Shown: one piece after another, positions 63,063 through 64,000 of the stretch
Layout of the letters: the number at the start of each line of letters is the position of its first letter
Numbering within the stretch: the first letter of the stretch is position 1
Assembly (NCBI RefSeq): GCF_003612015.1
Contig: NZ_RARB01000002.1
Coordinates: 373,590 to 437,589, forward strand
Source of the DNA: Pantoea piersonii
GTDB taxonomy: Bacteria; Pseudomonadota; Gammaproteobacteria; Enterobacterales; Enterobacteriaceae
Direction: 5' to 3'
DNA: 64,000 nucleotides
Position numbers and translations under genes: made by a program
Notes under the pieces: generated by a model
Told to the model about the DNA's origin: nothing
Database searches by the model: none
The model's input: only the letters and a program-made list of their open reading frames with translations

Positions 63063-63106
63063 CGCTCTTTATCAATCTGAACCCTCACCCTATGCCGCGA
63101 AGGTGT
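63063..63106 (+). promoter_or_regulatory. nutR antitermination site (boxA and boxB)
   Basis: boxA CGCTCTTTATCA (63063-63074), 17 bases, boxB ATGCC-GCGAA-GGTGT (63092-63106). It shares with nutL the GCTCTTTA.CAATCTG start and the ATGCCG.GAAGG.GTCTGGTG end, lies just after cro as in lambda, and has a GNRA-like pentaloop. Confidence 0.75.
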
Positions 63107-63136
63107 CTGGTGAAAAACCCTAGTGACTTGCTCACC

Positions 63137-63150
63137 GCAATGTCACGCAA
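63137..63150 (-). promoter_or_regulatory. CII-binding site of promoter pRE
   Basis: On the minus strand TTGC-GTGACA-TTGC, the exact TTGC-N6-TTGC CII repeat, 30 bp upstream of cII and directed towards cI. A -10-like TAGGGT lies 18 bases past the N6 block. This matches the lambda arrangement for repressor establishment. Confidence 0.7.
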
Positions 63151-63179
63151 CCAACTAACCAACAAAGGAATTATCCAAG

Positions 63180-63470
63180 ATGGAACATGCAACTCAAAGC
63201 AAGAACGCACGCCGGATTGAGTCGGTGTTGTTGAACAAGCTGGCGTCTATCAGTCAGAAGACATTCGCCGAAAAGCTGGGGATTGCGGAGTACCAGGTAA
63301 GCCGCATGAAGAAGAATTTTTTCCGCCAAATGTCTATGGCTATCGACATCCTGGAATACGGGATTGTTGACGACGACGCGGTCCAGCTCGCTAAAGCCGT
63401 GGCGAAGGAAGTGGCCCTGATTCTGGACAAAGAAAAGGCCCCGAGCTGCGCTAACAGCTTTGAGGCCTGA
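63180..63470 (+). CDS. cII: Transcriptional activator CII
   Basis: 96 aa (lambda CII 97). ARRIESVLLNKLASISQKTF, AEKLGIAEYQVSRMKKNFF and MAIDILEYGIVDDDAVQLAK follow lambda CII closely, including the HTH and the oligomerisation helix. Activates pRE to establish lysogeny and is protected by CIII. Start 74 bp after nutR boxB. Confidence 0.92.
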   Translation: MEHATQSKNARRIESVLLNKLASISQKTFAEKLGIAEYQVSRMKKNFFRQMSMAIDILEYGIVDDDAVQLAKAVAKEVALILDKEKAPSCANSFEA

Positions 63471-63504
63471 TGCGAAAAGACTGGATCAATTCACAGGAGT
63501 AATT

Positions 63505-64000
63505 ATGACACTTATTGAATCGCTTTTGAATATGGAAGCAGGTGAAAGCCTGCCTTTCCCGGCAGATTTTAATCCGAAGGGCTGGGTTTATGTACTCTCC
63601 AACCCCTCAATGCCAGGCATGTACAAAATTGGCCTGACAAGAATTCATCCTAATCAGCGCGCAGGCCAGCTATCGAAGTCTTCTGGCTCGCCAACTGATT
63701 TTGTCGTAGAGGCCAAATTCATTTCTGCAGACCCTGAACGGGACGAAAAAATTATCCACGAGTCATTGTCTCGCTTTCGGGTTTCACAAACTCGGGAGTT
63801 TTTTGCATGCTCCCTGGAGAAAATACTCACCGAGTGCCGCCGGTGCTTGCCGTTTGGCGAGGCGAAGTCCGTAGAGGAGCTTGTCGATAAATTCAATTTC
63901 GTCACCTTTGACGATTACTTCCTCCCGCACGATACGGAATTCATGCTGGAAGAAATGGGAATTAGTGCCTTCGGCAGCAAAGGAAACGCTTACTGGGCAC
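63505..64000 (+). CDS. GIY-YIG-type (T5orf172-like) protein, 3' end outside the window
   Basis: At least 165 residues, open at the window edge. WVYVLSNPSMPGMYKIGLTR is the GIY-YIG-like start of the T5orf172/MUG113 group, with a downstream Arg in NQRAGQLSKSSGSP and the SRFRVSQTREFFACSLEKI segment holding the conserved Glu. Such proteins may cut or bind DNA. AGGAG precedes ATG 63505. It occupies the slot after cII where lambda has replication gene O, so it may be an inserted accessory gene or fused to one. Confidence 0.72.
   Translation, partial: MTLIESLLNMEAGESLPFPADFNPKGWVYVLSNPSMPGMYKIGLTRIHPNQRAGQLSKSSGSPTDFVVEAKFISADPERDEKIIHESLSRFRVSQTREFFACSLEKILTECRRCLPFGEAKSVEELVDKFNFVTFDDYFLPHDTEFMLEEMGISAFGSKGNAYWA

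Larger units (their letters stand above)
52007..64000. mobile_element. Left part of a lambdoid prophage (extends past the window)
   Basis: Gene order int-xis-(dam, small genes)-recT-recE-cIII-N-cI-cro-cII is that of lambda/P22-type phages. Most genes of the leftward operon overlap by 1-8 bases. The left end must lie between the fliE coding end and the integrase stop (52007-52041), or inside the last fliE codons if the att core duplicates them. Structural genes and the right attachment site are outside the window. Confidence 0.93.

Overview
The window looks like a chromosomal segment of an enterobacterium, most likely Erwiniaceae (Pantoea, Mixta or Erwinia type). The GC content is fairly high, and much of the gene order matches the E. 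coli amn / yeeO / tRNA-Asn / mtfA / yedJ / dcm / vsr / yedI / yodC / dgcQ / yedP / yodD / dsrB / rcsA / fliR-fliE block. From about 52 kb to the right end lies the left arm of a lambda/P22-type prophage, which continues beyond the window.

Bases 1-9.7 kb: the tail of a phosphonate-type permease, then a two-component system (hybrid kinase and OmpR-type regulator) that brackets a ribose-type ABC transporter operon. These are followed by a purine (NCS2) permease behind a PurR-like box and a small heptad-repeat coiled-coil protein. Bases 9.7-23.4 kb: amn; a five-gene branched-chain-amino-acid-type ABC transporter whose promoter region shows a sigma54 -24/-12 element and an NtrC-type enhancer site; a YeeO-type MATE exporter; a trypsin-like protease fused to a NUC1 endonuclease; a short-chain dehydrogenase / phosphomannose isomerase / hydrolase operon; and tRNA-Asn.

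Bases 23.4-40.1 kb: mtfA, an ASCH-type phage protein, yedJ, an Arc-like protein, a chemoreceptor, divergent dcm and vsr, yedI, small proteins, yodC, a diguanylate cyclase, and a likely glucosylglycerate pathway (GT81-type synthase plus YedP phosphatase). DsrA sRNA and a second, apparently undescribed sRNA candidate follow, then yodD, a Pmp3-family protein, dsrB, a second chemoreceptor and rcsA with a near-consensus RcsAB box. Bases 40.7-52.0 kb hold the flagellar basal-body and export genes fliR to fliF (leftward) and fliE (rightward), all intact.

Bases 52.0-64.0 kb are the prophage. The leftward early operon, read from its promoter, runs: a mini N-type antiterminator gene, two small genes, cIII, small genes, a recE-like exonuclease, recT, about ten small accessory genes, a phage Dam methylase, xis and int. 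The immunity region (cI, operators, cro) is flanked by a matched pair of nut sites. To the right come a CII-type promoter site, cII and a GIY-YIG-type gene cut by the window end. The ACAG-N6-CTGT operators, pL, pR, pRE, nutL, nutR, N, cI, cro, cII and cIII together make a nearly complete lysis-lysogeny control circuit. No rRNA, IS element or CRISPR array was seen.
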